In this document: piece by piece, positions 1 to 5,577 of the stretch
How positions within the stretch are numbered: the stretch's first letter is position 1
Layout: every line of letters starts with the position of its first letter
Assembly: GCA_023438965.1 (NCBI GenBank)
Contig: JAEXPB010000566.1
Span: forward strand, 1-6,739
Length of the DNA stretch: 6,739 nt
Origin: Bacillota bacterium
GTDB lineage: Bacteria; Bacillota; Clostridia; Saccharofermentanales; UBA5734
Reading direction: 5' to 3'
The notes under the pieces: generated by a model
Seen by the model: the letters and a program-made list of their open reading frames with translations, nothing else
The model's database searches: none
What the model was told of the DNA's origin: nothing
Made by a program: the position numbers and the translations under genes

Positions 1-566
1 AATCAGTGCAGCAGCTGCTCGACCTGATGAACAGCAAGTATGCCTACAATGGTACGCAGCTCAACGAAGTCGGCGATAATGTCGCTTTTGAGTCCAACCT
101 CAGCGCAATGACCATCAATGGTTCCTGGATGATTTCCGAGTTCTCCAAGGCTCTCGGCGATAATCTCGGCATCGTCGAAATGCCCAGCGGCAGCAAGGGC
201 AAGTCCAGCGTCGGCCACGGCATCGGCTATGCGACGACGACGTCCAACACCCACATGGACGAAACCTGGCTGCTCCTGTCCTACCTGGGTTCGGATGAAG
301 CGCAGAAGATGCAGGCCGAAGTCGTCATTCCGGCTGCCAATGCCTGCGCCAACGCCTGGAAGTCTGTATACCCCAACCAGAATCTGACTGCCTTCGTCAA
401 CGCCCTTGGTTATTCCACGCCGGTTCCGCTGGCCGCAAAGAACCCGACCAAGACGCGTACGGCCTTCCAGACGATCCTGGCCAACATGCTTTCCGGACAA
501 TATAAAGATGCCCAGGCCGCTATGGATGCGGCCAAGGCAGCTATGGACGCCGCCATCAAAGGCTAA
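1..566 (+). CDS. Sugar ABC transporter extracellular solute-binding protein (family 1), C-terminal part
   Basis: This is the 3' part of a gene that begins upstream of the window. The open frame already runs at position 3, so the in-frame GTG at 6 is an internal valine rather than a start; 187 residues are visible. Family 1 binding proteins usually have about 400-450 residues, so more than half is missing. The visible part carries the family's typical C-lobe motif (MTINGSWM, about residues 37-44), then a stretch matching 'P.G..GK' and 'GHGIGYA', then the helix with 'LLSYLGSDEAQKM' and an alanine-rich C-terminal helix. Such proteins are exported, usually lipid-anchored in Gram-positives, and deliver a sugar to the permease pair. 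The two permease genes follow directly, which fixes the role as CUT1-type carbohydrate uptake. The substrate cannot be read from this part. Confidence 0.9.
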   Translation, partial: SVQQLLDLMNSKYAYNGTQLNEVGDNVAFESNLSAMTINGSWMISEFSKALGDNLGIVEMPSGSKGKSSVGHGIGYATTTSNTHMDETWLLLSYLGSDEAQKMQAEVVIPAANACANAWKSVYPNQNLTAFVNALGYSTPVPLAAKNPTKTRTAFQTILANMLSGQYKDAQAAMDAAKAAMDAAIKG

Positions 567-599
567 AGAACATTTCAGAGATTCCATTTCATGACTGCG

Positions 600-628
600 G
601 GGGGGAATCAAGATTATTGATTCCCCTC
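600..628 (+). promoter_or_regulatory. Intercistronic hairpin between binding-protein and permease genes
   Basis: Positions 602-611 and 617-626 form a perfect 10-bp inverted repeat (ggggaatcaa / ttgattcccc) around a 5-nt loop. It extends by a G-U pair (601/627) and a G-C pair (600/628). It starts 33 nt after the binding-protein stop and ends 36 nt before the permease ATG. No U-tract follows, so it is unlikely to be a full terminator. Hairpins in this position are known in sugar-transport operons to protect the upstream mRNA or reduce readthrough, giving more binding protein than permease. That role here is inference; the structure itself is seen directly. Confidence 0.7.
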
Positions 629-664
629 ATTCCGCATACTAAGATATCAGAGAGTGGGAGCAAT

Positions 665-1564
665 ATGGAAAAATTCAAATTAACCCGCCGCAGCTTCAAG
701 GAGATGGCCGTCGCGTATCTTTTCCTGCTGCCGCTGTTCACGGGTATTGTCCTGTTCTTCATCATCCCGATCTTCCAGTCGTTCTTCTATTCCCTGACCG
801 ACTGGCGCGGCGTAGGTGCGGCCAAATTCATCGGCATCGGCAATTTCAGCAAGCTGTTTTCCTCCGATGAAGTATTCGGCCTCGAATTTAAAAATACTGT
901 CGTGTTTGTGATTGGCTACGTGCCAGCCACCATCTTTATTTCCCTGGTTATCTCGAATCTGCTCAATACCAAGATCAAGGGCGTTTCCGCCTACCGGATC
1001 ATCTACTTCCTGCCCAACGTGGTCATGGGCGTTGTCACGGCCATGGTCTGGCGCTGGATCCTCAATTCCCAATTCGGCATCGTCGATGCCGTGTTGAACG
1101 CGCTTTTCGGCATTCGTCCAGCCTGGCTGTCGGATACGAAGCTAACCATGCTCTCCATGTGCATGATTGCTGTCTGGGCCAGCCTCGGTTATTGCGTGGT
1201 CATCATCCTGTCCGGCTTGCAGGGCATCAGCCCGACTTACTACGAAGCGGCTACTATTGACGGCGCCAATGGCCTGCAGCTGTTCTGGCACATTACTTTC
1301 CCGCTTGTATCGCCGACGCTCTTCTTTCTGCTGATCACCCGAACCATCGTGGCCTTCAACCAGTTTGACCTGGTCTATATGCTGAGCGGCGGCGAGGGAC
1401 CGATCCAGCGCAGCCTGCGCACGATGGTCTTTGGCATTTACCAGTCCGGCTTCCAGGAATTTTCGATGGGTTATGCCTGCGCCAAGGCGGTCGTCCTGTT
1501 CTGCATCATCATGATTATCACCCTGTTCCAGTTCATCGGCGAAAAGCACTGGGTCAATTATTAA
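665..1564 (+). CDS. Carbohydrate ABC transporter permease, MalF/UgpA-like (CUT1 family)
   Basis: This is a 299-residue inner-membrane permease subunit. The ATG at 665 is chosen because GGGAG lies just upstream at 656-660 and the protein then opens with a basic N-terminus (MEKFKLTRR). An in-frame TTG at 617 lies inside the hairpin and has no ribosome binding site. Six hydrophobic segments are visible at about residues 15-38, 76-99, 110-132, 161-184, 214-236 and 269-291. The EAA loop that docks on the ATPase starts at E194 (EAATIDGA), and the later FNQFDLVYMLSGGEGP stretch (231-246) is typical of MalF/UgpA/MsmF proteins. It forms a heterodimer with the next gene product, whose Shine-Dalgarno overlaps this gene's stop codon. 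The substrate is unknown; the family assignment is firm. Confidence 0.93.
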   Translation: MEKFKLTRRSFKEMAVAYLFLLPLFTGIVLFFIIPIFQSFFYSLTDWRGVGAAKFIGIGNFSKLFSSDEVFGLEFKNTVVFVIGYVPATIFISLVISNLLNTKIKGVSAYRIIYFLPNVVMGVVTAMVWRWILNSQFGIVDAVLNALFGIRPAWLSDTKLTMLSMCMIAVWASLGYCVVIILSGLQGISPTYYEAATIDGANGLQLFWHITFPLVSPTLFFLLITRTIVAFNQFDLVYMLSGGEGPIQRSLRTMVFGIYQSGFQEFSMGYACAKAVVLFCIIMIITLFQFIGEKHWVNY

Positions 1565-1569
1565 GGAGG
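1563..1569 (+). promoter_or_regulatory. Shine-Dalgarno overlapping the upstream stop codon
   Basis: AAGGAGG begins within the TAA stop (1562-1564) of the first permease and sits 6 nt before the ATG at 1576. It fixes the second permease's start and suggests translational coupling, which suits two subunits made in equal amounts. Confidence 0.85.
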
Positions 1570-1575
1570 CCAACC

Positions 1576-2403
1576 ATGCAAATCAAAACGGCTACGGTTT
1601 CCAAAACCATGACCCATTTCATCCTGCTCCTGGGTACCGGCATCATGCTGCTGCCCTTCATCTGGATGCTGCTGTCTTCATTGAAGTCGAATATCGAAAT
1701 TGTCGCCATCCCGATGACCATCTTCCCGAAAAAGATCGATTTCGGCGGTTTCCAACGCGTCTGGAAACGTAATATTCTCACCCCGTACATGAATACGGCG
1801 ATCATCGCCACCGCGATCGTCACCTTCCAGCTGATCACCGGCTCGATGGCCGCCTATGCCTTCGCCCGGCTGAATTTCCCGCTCAAGAAGATCTTGTTTG
1901 CCTTCATCCTCTGCATGATCATGGTGCCGACACACATGACCCTGATCCCCAAGTACAAGATCGTCAGCTCGCTTGGTTTCGCCGACAGCCTGATCGGCAT
2001 CATCCTGCCCAATGTGATCAGCGTGACCGTGACGTTCTTCCTGCGGCAGGGATTCCTGAGCTTCCCCAGCGACCTGGAGGACGCGGCGAAGATTGACGGC
2101 TGTTCGCTGATCCGCATTTTCCTGCGGATGATCATCCCGCTCTCGAAGTCGATTCTGACTGCCATGGGCGTCATGGTCCTGCTTTTCGCCTGGAATGATC
2201 TTCTCTGGCCGACCGTCATCGTGACCAGCGAGAAGCGGCGTGTGTTGTCGATGTTCATTGCCCTGTGCAAAGGCGAATACTCGACGGACTACGGTTACCT
2301 GATGGCGGCAAGCACCTGCGCCGTCTTCCCGATGATCGTGATCTACGGCATTTTCCAGAAGGCCTTCGTCTCCTCGATCACCATGTCCGGCATCAAGGGG
2401 TAA
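1576..2403 (+). CDS. Carbohydrate ABC transporter permease, MalG/UgpE-like (CUT1 family)
   Basis: This 275-residue protein is the second membrane subunit of the sugar importer. Hydrophobic segments lie at about residues 13-36, 72-96, 105-126, 137-158, 192-213 and 240-261. The EAA loop is at residues 168-190 (E168, D169, A170, A171, with the conserved I-D-G at 173-175 and I-P-L near 187-189). The C-terminus, with Q-K-A-F near 261-264 and a final G-I-K-G, is the usual MalG-type ending. Length and motif order match the family. It lies 11 nt after the first permease and is the last gene of the operon, because a strong terminator follows. No ATPase gene comes after it, so the importer probably uses an MsmX/UgpC-like ATPase encoded elsewhere (inference from known systems). 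Confidence 0.93.
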   Translation: MQIKTATVSKTMTHFILLLGTGIMLLPFIWMLLSSLKSNIEIVAIPMTIFPKKIDFGGFQRVWKRNILTPYMNTAIIATAIVTFQLITGSMAAYAFARLNFPLKKILFAFILCMIMVPTHMTLIPKYKIVSSLGFADSLIGIILPNVISVTVTFFLRQGFLSFPSDLEDAAKIDGCSLIRIFLRMIIPLSKSILTAMGVMVLLFAWNDLLWPTVIVTSEKRRVLSMFIALCKGEYSTDYGYLMAASTCAVFPMIVIYGIFQKAFVSSITMSGIKG

Positions 2404-2480
2404 GGTAGCCCATTCAAGCCGGCTGTTACTGCGCCGGTGGGTTGACCGCTGCGCCCTGTTGCGATATCCAAAAACCTGAG

Positions 2481-2528
2481 AGCCCGCTGCGGATGGCCTG
2501 GACCGGCATTTGCAGCGGGTTTTTGTTT
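2481..2528 (+). terminator. Rho-independent terminator of the sugar ABC operon
   Basis: A GC-rich 8-bp stem (cccgctgc at 2483-2490, gcagcggg at 2512-2519) is followed at once by ttttt-g-ttt (2520-2528). It lies 80 nt after the last permease stop. A smaller hairpin (ccggc 2419-2423 / gccgg 2433-2437) precedes it without a T-run. Confidence 0.85.
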
Positions 2529-2548
2529 AATTATATTCAGATTAGATA

Positions 2549-2577
2549 TTGAAAGAATAATTTATCTATATTAATAT
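2549..2577 (+). promoter_or_regulatory. Sigma-70-type promoter for the repeat-protein gene
   Basis: TTGAAA (2549-2554) and TAATAT (2572-2577) are separated by exactly 17 nt, close to the housekeeping consensus, in a very AT-rich stretch just after the terminator. Expected transcription start is near 2584, leaving a leader of about 40 nt. This makes the next gene an independent unit. Confidence 0.7.
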
Positions 2578-2615
2578 GGTTTAGTTGACCCCCTCAAATC
2601 GAATGATCGCGCGAG

Positions 2616-3563
2616 GTGTTGGATGATGAAAATATTACCTTCTCGTCAAATTCCGGCCGCCTTATTGGCTTTCATCCCCATGCTGATTTTAACCTTTTCG
2701 AGTTGCAGTCGCCCGTTGAATACATCAATGCATACATTATTCTCGGTGATCCCTATCAGACTGAGTGCAGTGATTCCTGTTATAAATACTCGTATCGTTA
2801 TATGCCTGACTTGCTCCCGGCCAAATATGCCCAATTATTTGCTGCGGTTATTCCAGGCCAATCCGGTTTCCGGGTCATTGGCTGGTATAACACTTCCGGC
2901 ATTTTAAAAGTATCATTAGGCGATAAGGTGGACTCCGCACCGCCGTTTAGCCTGGGGTCGACGTCTTCGGATGTCGTACGCGCAAATGGCACACCGGCAG
3001 TATATGAATGGATGTCAGAAATTAATTCATCAACAGATATGGTTTGGCGTTATAGGGACGATTCGTCGATTTATTTCGATTGCCAAAGCAGGCGGGTTGT
3101 CGGATACACCAATCGAGGCTGCCTGAAGGTCTCTGTGGGTACGAAAATTAGCGGCGCCGGACCGGTGATGCTGGGCAGCACCTTTGCTGAAACAACGACT
3201 GCATTTGGCACACCCTCTGAGGTGATCTACAATTCAAGGAATTATAAGATTCATTACATTCGATTTGGCCCTCAAGGCGGATTTAGCGTCTTGTTTTACA
3301 GCACAGACCAGGTTATTGGCTGGAACAACAAGGGCAATTACAATATCAATATCGGCGATAAAGATCCGCTTGCCAAGCCGATTGTGGTTGGTTCATCTTT
3401 TGCGGATGTGATCAAAGCCATGGGTACACCCGATACCTTGAATCCTGGCACGAATAACCTGCCGATTTGGGTCAAATACGGTAGCTCGGTTGTGTATATA
3501 GATGAAAAAACCCAGAAAGTGACTTCCTGGCAAAATACCGGCAATTTATACGTTGAAGGTTGA
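2616..3563 (+). CDS. Repeat protein with G-T-P / V-x-G-W repeats, probably a frameshifted lipoprotein
   Basis: The open frame from GTG 2616 codes for 315 residues; I do not recognise a named family. The body holds tandem units of about 70 residues. Each has the order V-[IV]-G-[WY]-x-N-x-x-G, then V-x-[LVI]-G, then [LV]-G-S, then A-x-G-T-P or F-G-T-P, then a W/R-Y/F strand and an aromatic beta-strand. Units start at V codons 2874, 3096 and 3312, with a final half-unit at 3519. The rhythm resembles BamE/SmpA-like small alpha/beta repeats (inference, weak). The start is doubtful: GTG 2616 has no ribosome binding site, whereas GAGGTG (2613-2618) serves ATG 2623 or 2626 in another frame, which encodes a lipoprotein signal. 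One missing base near 2690-2720 would join them. The gene looks AT-richer than its neighbours. It has its own promoter, and no partner gene is nearby. The protein is probably extracytoplasmic and possibly binds a ligand or the cell wall; no enzyme motif is seen. Confidence 0.65.
   Translation: MLDDENITFSSNSGRLIGFHPHADFNLFELQSPVEYINAYIILGDPYQTECSDSCYKYSYRYMPDLLPAKYAQLFAAVIPGQSGFRVIGWYNTSGILKVSLGDKVDSAPPFSLGSTSSDVVRANGTPAVYEWMSEINSSTDMVWRYRDDSSIYFDCQSRRVVGYTNRGCLKVSVGTKISGAGPVMLGSTFAETTTAFGTPSEVIYNSRNYKIHYIRFGPQGGFSVLFYSTDQVIGWNNKGNYNINIGDKDPLAKPIVVGSSFADVIKAMGTPDTLNPGTNNLPIWVKYGSSVVYIDEKTQKVTSWQNTGNLYVEG
2623..2715 (+). other. Out-of-frame lipoprotein signal peptide (probable true N-terminus of the repeat protein)
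   Basis: Reading from ATG 2623 (or 2626) gives a basic start with K3 and R8, a hydrophobic core at residues 10-25 and F-S-S-C, with Cys28 encoded at 2704-2706. This is a credible lipobox. The Shine-Dalgarno GAGGTG (2613-2618) is 4 nt from the first ATG and 7 nt from the second. This frame stops at 2905-2907 and loses any protein-like character after about 2715, while the frame that starts at 2616 continues as the repeat body. Passing from one to the other needs a -1 shift. The T runs near 2687-2698 are plausible places for a lost base or a sequencing error. The competing view is that the hydrophobic stretch is chance. Confidence 0.55.
2874..3563 (+). repeat. Protein-level tandem repeats of about 70 residues
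   Basis: Equivalent valine codons of the V-x-G-W element fall at 2874, 3096, 3312 and 3519, giving units of 74, 72 and 69 residues. Each full unit has a G-T-P: GTPAVYEW near 2988, GTPSEVIY in unit 2 and GTPDTLNP in unit 3. The last unit is only the closing strand. The units are diverged at DNA level, so the duplication is old. Confidence 0.8.
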
Positions 3564-3567
3564 CCGG

Positions 3568-3635
3568 GATCTCAGACCATACCCGGAAAAGTCGGCGAAA
3601 TGGGGCATTACAGTCATGCATGCGATCCTGAGATC
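3568..3635. repeat. Spaced inverted repeat between the repeat-protein and sixA-like genes
   Basis: The 8-mer gatctcag (3568-3575) is matched by ctgagatc (3628-3635), 52 nt apart and ending 10 nt before a TATAAT box. A smaller competing pair, ccggg (3564-3568) / cccgg (3582-3586), overlaps it. No T-run follows either, so neither is a convincing terminator. Function unknown. Confidence 0.4.
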
Positions 3636-3645
3636 GAAAACGCTG

Positions 3646-3651
3646 TATAAT
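3646..3651 (+). promoter_or_regulatory. Candidate -10 box for the sixA-like gene
   Basis: A perfect TATAAT lies 85 nt before the chosen start codon. No good -35 hexamer is found 16-18 nt upstream, so the promoter would be weak or activator-dependent. The call rests on the -10 box alone. Confidence 0.4.
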
Positions 3652-3736
3652 AGTTATTGTTGAACGAAAAGCATCTGCAGCGATCGGCATGATGGCGACC
3701 CGCAGCCGCCATGCGGATTATTCGGGAGGGATGGCT

Positions 3737-4228
3737 ATGGAATTGATTCTGATTCGCCACGGTAAAGCCGAAGAGCGCAGCGGCCAGATGGAGGATGCCC
3801 GGCGCGAGCTGACGGCCGAAGGCCGCAAAAAACTGGATCAGACCATGCCGGGACTGCAGCCGGTTCTGCAGAACGCCAACCGGATCCGGATCTGGTCCAG
3901 CCGACTGGAGCGGGCTGTTCAGACAGCGCAGATCATTGCCGGACTATATAAGGTGGCGCAAATCGAGTATTTCGATTTCATCAGCGAAGGGACCTCAGCT
4001 GAACTGCTGGCTGCCCTGGCCAAGGTGAAGACAACGGAGACTGTGCTGTTGGTTGGCCACGAACCCTATCTGGGGATGTGGAGCGAGCAGCTCGGTGGGC
4101 AGCTGCTGCCGTTCCGGAAAGGCTCGGCGGCCTGCTTTGCCATAGCCAGTCTCGATCCGCTGGAAGCGGAGCTGGTCTGGTATGCCCAACCGCTGGCCTT
4201 GGCCCGGATCGCCCGGACTGCCCAATAA
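3737..4228 (+). CDS. sixA: SixA-type phosphohistidine phosphatase (histidine phosphatase superfamily)
   Basis: The 163-residue protein has the length of E. coli SixA (about 161). The N-terminal strand ends in the catalytic R7-H8-G9 motif, followed by K10-A11-E12. An L-T-x-E-G element follows at 25-29, then the S-S-R region with R56, and the second histidine H108 within L-V-G-H-E-P. These form the phosphate pocket of the superfamily, with H8 the expected phospho-acceptor. SixA proteins remove phosphate from histidine on phosphotransfer proteins in the cytoplasm. The start at 3737 is chosen because GGGAGG (3724-3729) sits 7 nt upstream and the protein then begins directly at the first strand. 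ATG 3731 is too close to that site, and ATG 3689/3692 would add a tail outside the family. It stands alone with no kinase or HPt gene beside it, so its target is unknown. Confidence 0.85.
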   Translation: MELILIRHGKAEERSGQMEDARRELTAEGRKKLDQTMPGLQPVLQNANRIRIWSSRLERAVQTAQIIAGLYKVAQIEYFDFISEGTSAELLAALAKVKTTETVLLVGHEPYLGMWSEQLGGQLLPFRKGSAACFAIASLDPLEAELVWYAQPLALARIARTAQ

Positions 4229-4266
4229 CCGGCGGGACGGTTTGCTGGGAAAACGCCGGATTTTGT
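4229..4266 (+). terminator. Possible weak terminator after the sixA-like gene
   Basis: ccggcg (4229-4234) pairs with cgccgg (4254-4259), followed by attttgtt. The stem is only 6 bp with a 19-nt loop and the T-run is short, so termination would be inefficient. It begins directly after the TAA stop. Confidence 0.4.
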
Positions 4267-4281
4267 TACGGAAAAAGCTGG

Positions 4282-4306
4282 TTCGGATGATTATAATGAA
4301 TCCGAA
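4282..4306. promoter_or_regulatory. Palindromic operator-like site over the -10 box upstream of namA
   Basis: TTCGGAT (4282-4288) and ATCCGAA (4300-4306) are perfect inverted arms around an 11-nt centre that contains the self-complementary ATTATAAT (4290-4297), including a TATAAT -10 box at 4292-4297. A dimeric repressor bound here would block the promoter. No good -35 is found at 17 nt (TTGTTA at 4263-4268 is 23 nt away). The same arms could instead form an RNA hairpin if transcription starts further upstream. Confidence 0.5.
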
Positions 4307-4344
4307 ATAGCGGCAGCTTTGCTGTCCGGAAAGGCTATTCACAA

Positions 4345-5364
4345 ATGCGCATGTTTGAACCATTCAACATCAAGGATCTGGCCCTGAAGAACCGGATCGT
4401 CATGCCGCCGATGTGCATGTATTCCAGCGATGCGACCGGGCAGGTGCTTGATTTCCATCGGATCCATTATGGTACCCGGGCAGTCGGCGGCGCCGGTTTG
4501 ATTATTCAGGAAGCGACGGCGGTTTCGCCGGAAGGCCGGCTCTCCAACGAAGACCTGGGGATCTGGAACGACGGGCAGATTGATGGTTTGGCTTCGCTGG
4601 TCCGCCTGGTCCATGCCGGCGGCGCCAAGGCAGGCATCCAACTGGCTCATGCCGGCCGCAAGGCCGAATCAGATAACCCGGAGTCCTACGCACCCAGCGC
4701 CTTCCCGTTCAGCGACCATTATCGGGTACCCGAGGAGCTGACGGCCGAAGGTATCCGGAGACTGACCGATGCTTTCAGCCAGGCGGCGCGCCGCGCGGCG
4801 GCGGCCGGCTATGATGCGCTGGAAATCCATGGCGCGCACGGCTATCTGATCCATGAATTCCTGTCGCCGTTGTCCAACCGGCGAACGGATGGTTATGGCG
4901 GTTCGCTTGACAACCGCGCGCGATTCCTGCGCGAGGTTGTCGCTGCCATCCGGCGCGAGTGGCCGGCTAACCGGGCGCTTCTGTTGCGTTTGTCAGCCAC
5001 TGATTATCTCGCCGGCGGATTGACGATCGAGGACACCCAGGCAATCGTCAATCTGGTCAAAGCGGATGTTGATCTGTTCCATCTGAGCAGCGGCGGCCTT
5101 TTGACAGCATCGTTCCGAACCTTCCCCGGTTATCAGGTTCGCTTGGCCGAGTCCGTCCGGCGGGAGTGCCAGGTGCCGACCATCGCCGTAGGACTGATTA
5201 CCAGCCAGGAGCAAGTTGAAGAAATCCTGGGCAACAGCCGGGCGGATCTCGTGGCGCTGGGGCGCGAGCTGCTGCGCAACCCCTATTGGCCGATCCGGCA
5301 CAGCGTCCTGGGCCAGGAGGCGGGCTGCCCGATTCCCGAGCAGTATGAACGGGCCTGGAAATAA
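4345..5364 (+). CDS. namA: NADPH dehydrogenase, YqjM/NamA-type Old Yellow Enzyme
   Basis: This 339-residue cytoplasmic FMN flavoprotein of the ene-reductase family reduces activated C=C bonds, such as those of enones, using NADPH. It matches B. subtilis YqjM (338 residues) from end to end. The N-terminal I-K-D-x-x-L-K-N-R-I-V-M block is followed by P-M-C-M-Y-S-S, with C24 and Y26 corresponding to YqjM Cys26 and Tyr28. I-Q-L-A-H-A-G-R-K-A lies at 98-107. The substrate-binding pair H162/H165 and Y167 fall in I-H-G-A-H-G-Y-L-I-H-E-F, followed by the S-P-L-S-N-x-R-T-D signature. A-D-L-V-A-L-G-R-E-L at 300-309 is the FMN phosphate region. R336 near the end matches the arginine finger of the YqjM dimer. 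The Shine-Dalgarno is weak (GGAAAGG, 4328-4334); ATG 4351 is an alternative start. A palindrome upstream suggests repression. The physiological substrate is unknown; roles in xenobiotic or oxidative stress are known for relatives. Confidence 0.93.
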   Translation: MRMFEPFNIKDLALKNRIVMPPMCMYSSDATGQVLDFHRIHYGTRAVGGAGLIIQEATAVSPEGRLSNEDLGIWNDGQIDGLASLVRLVHAGGAKAGIQLAHAGRKAESDNPESYAPSAFPFSDHYRVPEELTAEGIRRLTDAFSQAARRAAAAGYDALEIHGAHGYLIHEFLSPLSNRRTDGYGGSLDNRARFLREVVAAIRREWPANRALLLRLSATDYLAGGLTIEDTQAIVNLVKADVDLFHLSSGGLLTASFRTFPGYQVRLAESVRRECQVPTIAVGLITSQEQVEEILGNSRADLVALGRELLRNPYWPIRHSVLGQEAGCPIPEQYERAWK

Positions 5365-5370
5365 GCGGGT

Positions 5371-5409
5371 CGATTGATTGATATCATGAAGACATTTAAG
5401 CAATCATCG
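5371..5409 (+). terminator. Imperfect hairpin after namA
   Basis: cgattgattg (5371-5380) pairs with caatcatcg (5401-5409) with one bulged T and a 20-nt loop. Only atttgtgtt follows, so it is at best a weak terminator. It starts 7 nt after the namA stop. Confidence 0.3.
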
Positions 5410-5441
5410 ATTTGTGTTAACATATGATCAACATGACCATA

Positions 5442-5484
5442 ATAACGCTATTGATTATTTTATGAAGAACGAAATTTGCGTTAT
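5442..5484. repeat. Spaced inverted repeat upstream of the DUF1538 gene
   Basis: ATAACGC (5442-5448) and GCGTTAT (5478-5484) are perfect inverted arms 29 nt apart. The right arm overlaps the TTGCGT -35 box of the promoter, so the pair could be regulator half-sites. Chance is possible in this AT-rich gap. The rest of the 213-nt gap (5365-5577) holds no gene that I can support. Confidence 0.35.
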
Positions 5485-5504
5485 ATAAATATCTGTGTTA
5501 TGCT
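5476..5504 (+). promoter_or_regulatory. Extended -10 sigma-70 promoter for the DUF1538 gene
   Basis: TTGCGT (5476-5481) and TATGCT (5499-5504) are spaced 17 nt, with a TG at 5496-5497 giving the extended -10 TGn motif. Expected start is near 5511, leaving a leader of about 65 nt before the ATG at 5578. Confidence 0.65.
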
Positions 5505-5577
5505 TGTGCCAGTAACAGTTGATTCGAGGTGCATCCTGATTGCAGCCTGACTGACCGGGTTTGAAGGGGGCTAGTCA

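Noticed and set aside
3..611. Minus-strand open frame of 202 codons opposite the binding-protein gene
   Set aside because: The + strand reading has clear binding-protein motifs. The minus frame is Gly/His/Arg-rich, has no recognisable domain and starts inside the intercistronic hairpin.
617..664. TTG 617 as the start of the first permease
   Set aside because: It lies within the 3' arm of the hairpin with no Shine-Dalgarno, while ATG 665 has GGGAG upstream and gives the usual N-terminus.
1854..2270. Minus-strand frame of 138 codons within the second permease
   Set aside because: It is antisense to conserved permease sequence including the EAA loop, is dominated by Arg, Met and Ser, and has no start signal.
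2680..2706. Programmed -1 frameshift heptamer in the repeat-protein gene
   Set aside because: No proper X-XXY-YYZ slippery heptamer is found in the signal-peptide frame around the T runs, so a base loss or sequence error is more likely.
3568..3635. Terminator for the repeat-protein gene formed by the long inverted repeat
   Set aside because: The loop is 52 nt and no T-run follows the 3' arm; kept only as an inverted repeat of unknown role.
3689..3736. ATG 3689 as the start of the SixA-type gene
   Set aside because: It would add 16 residues before the conserved first strand and has no ribosome binding site; ATG 3737 has GGGAGG at 7 nt.
4263..4297. TTGTTA with TATAAT as a full promoter for namA
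   Set aside because: The spacer would be 23 nt, too long for sigma-70; only the -10 box and palindrome are kept.
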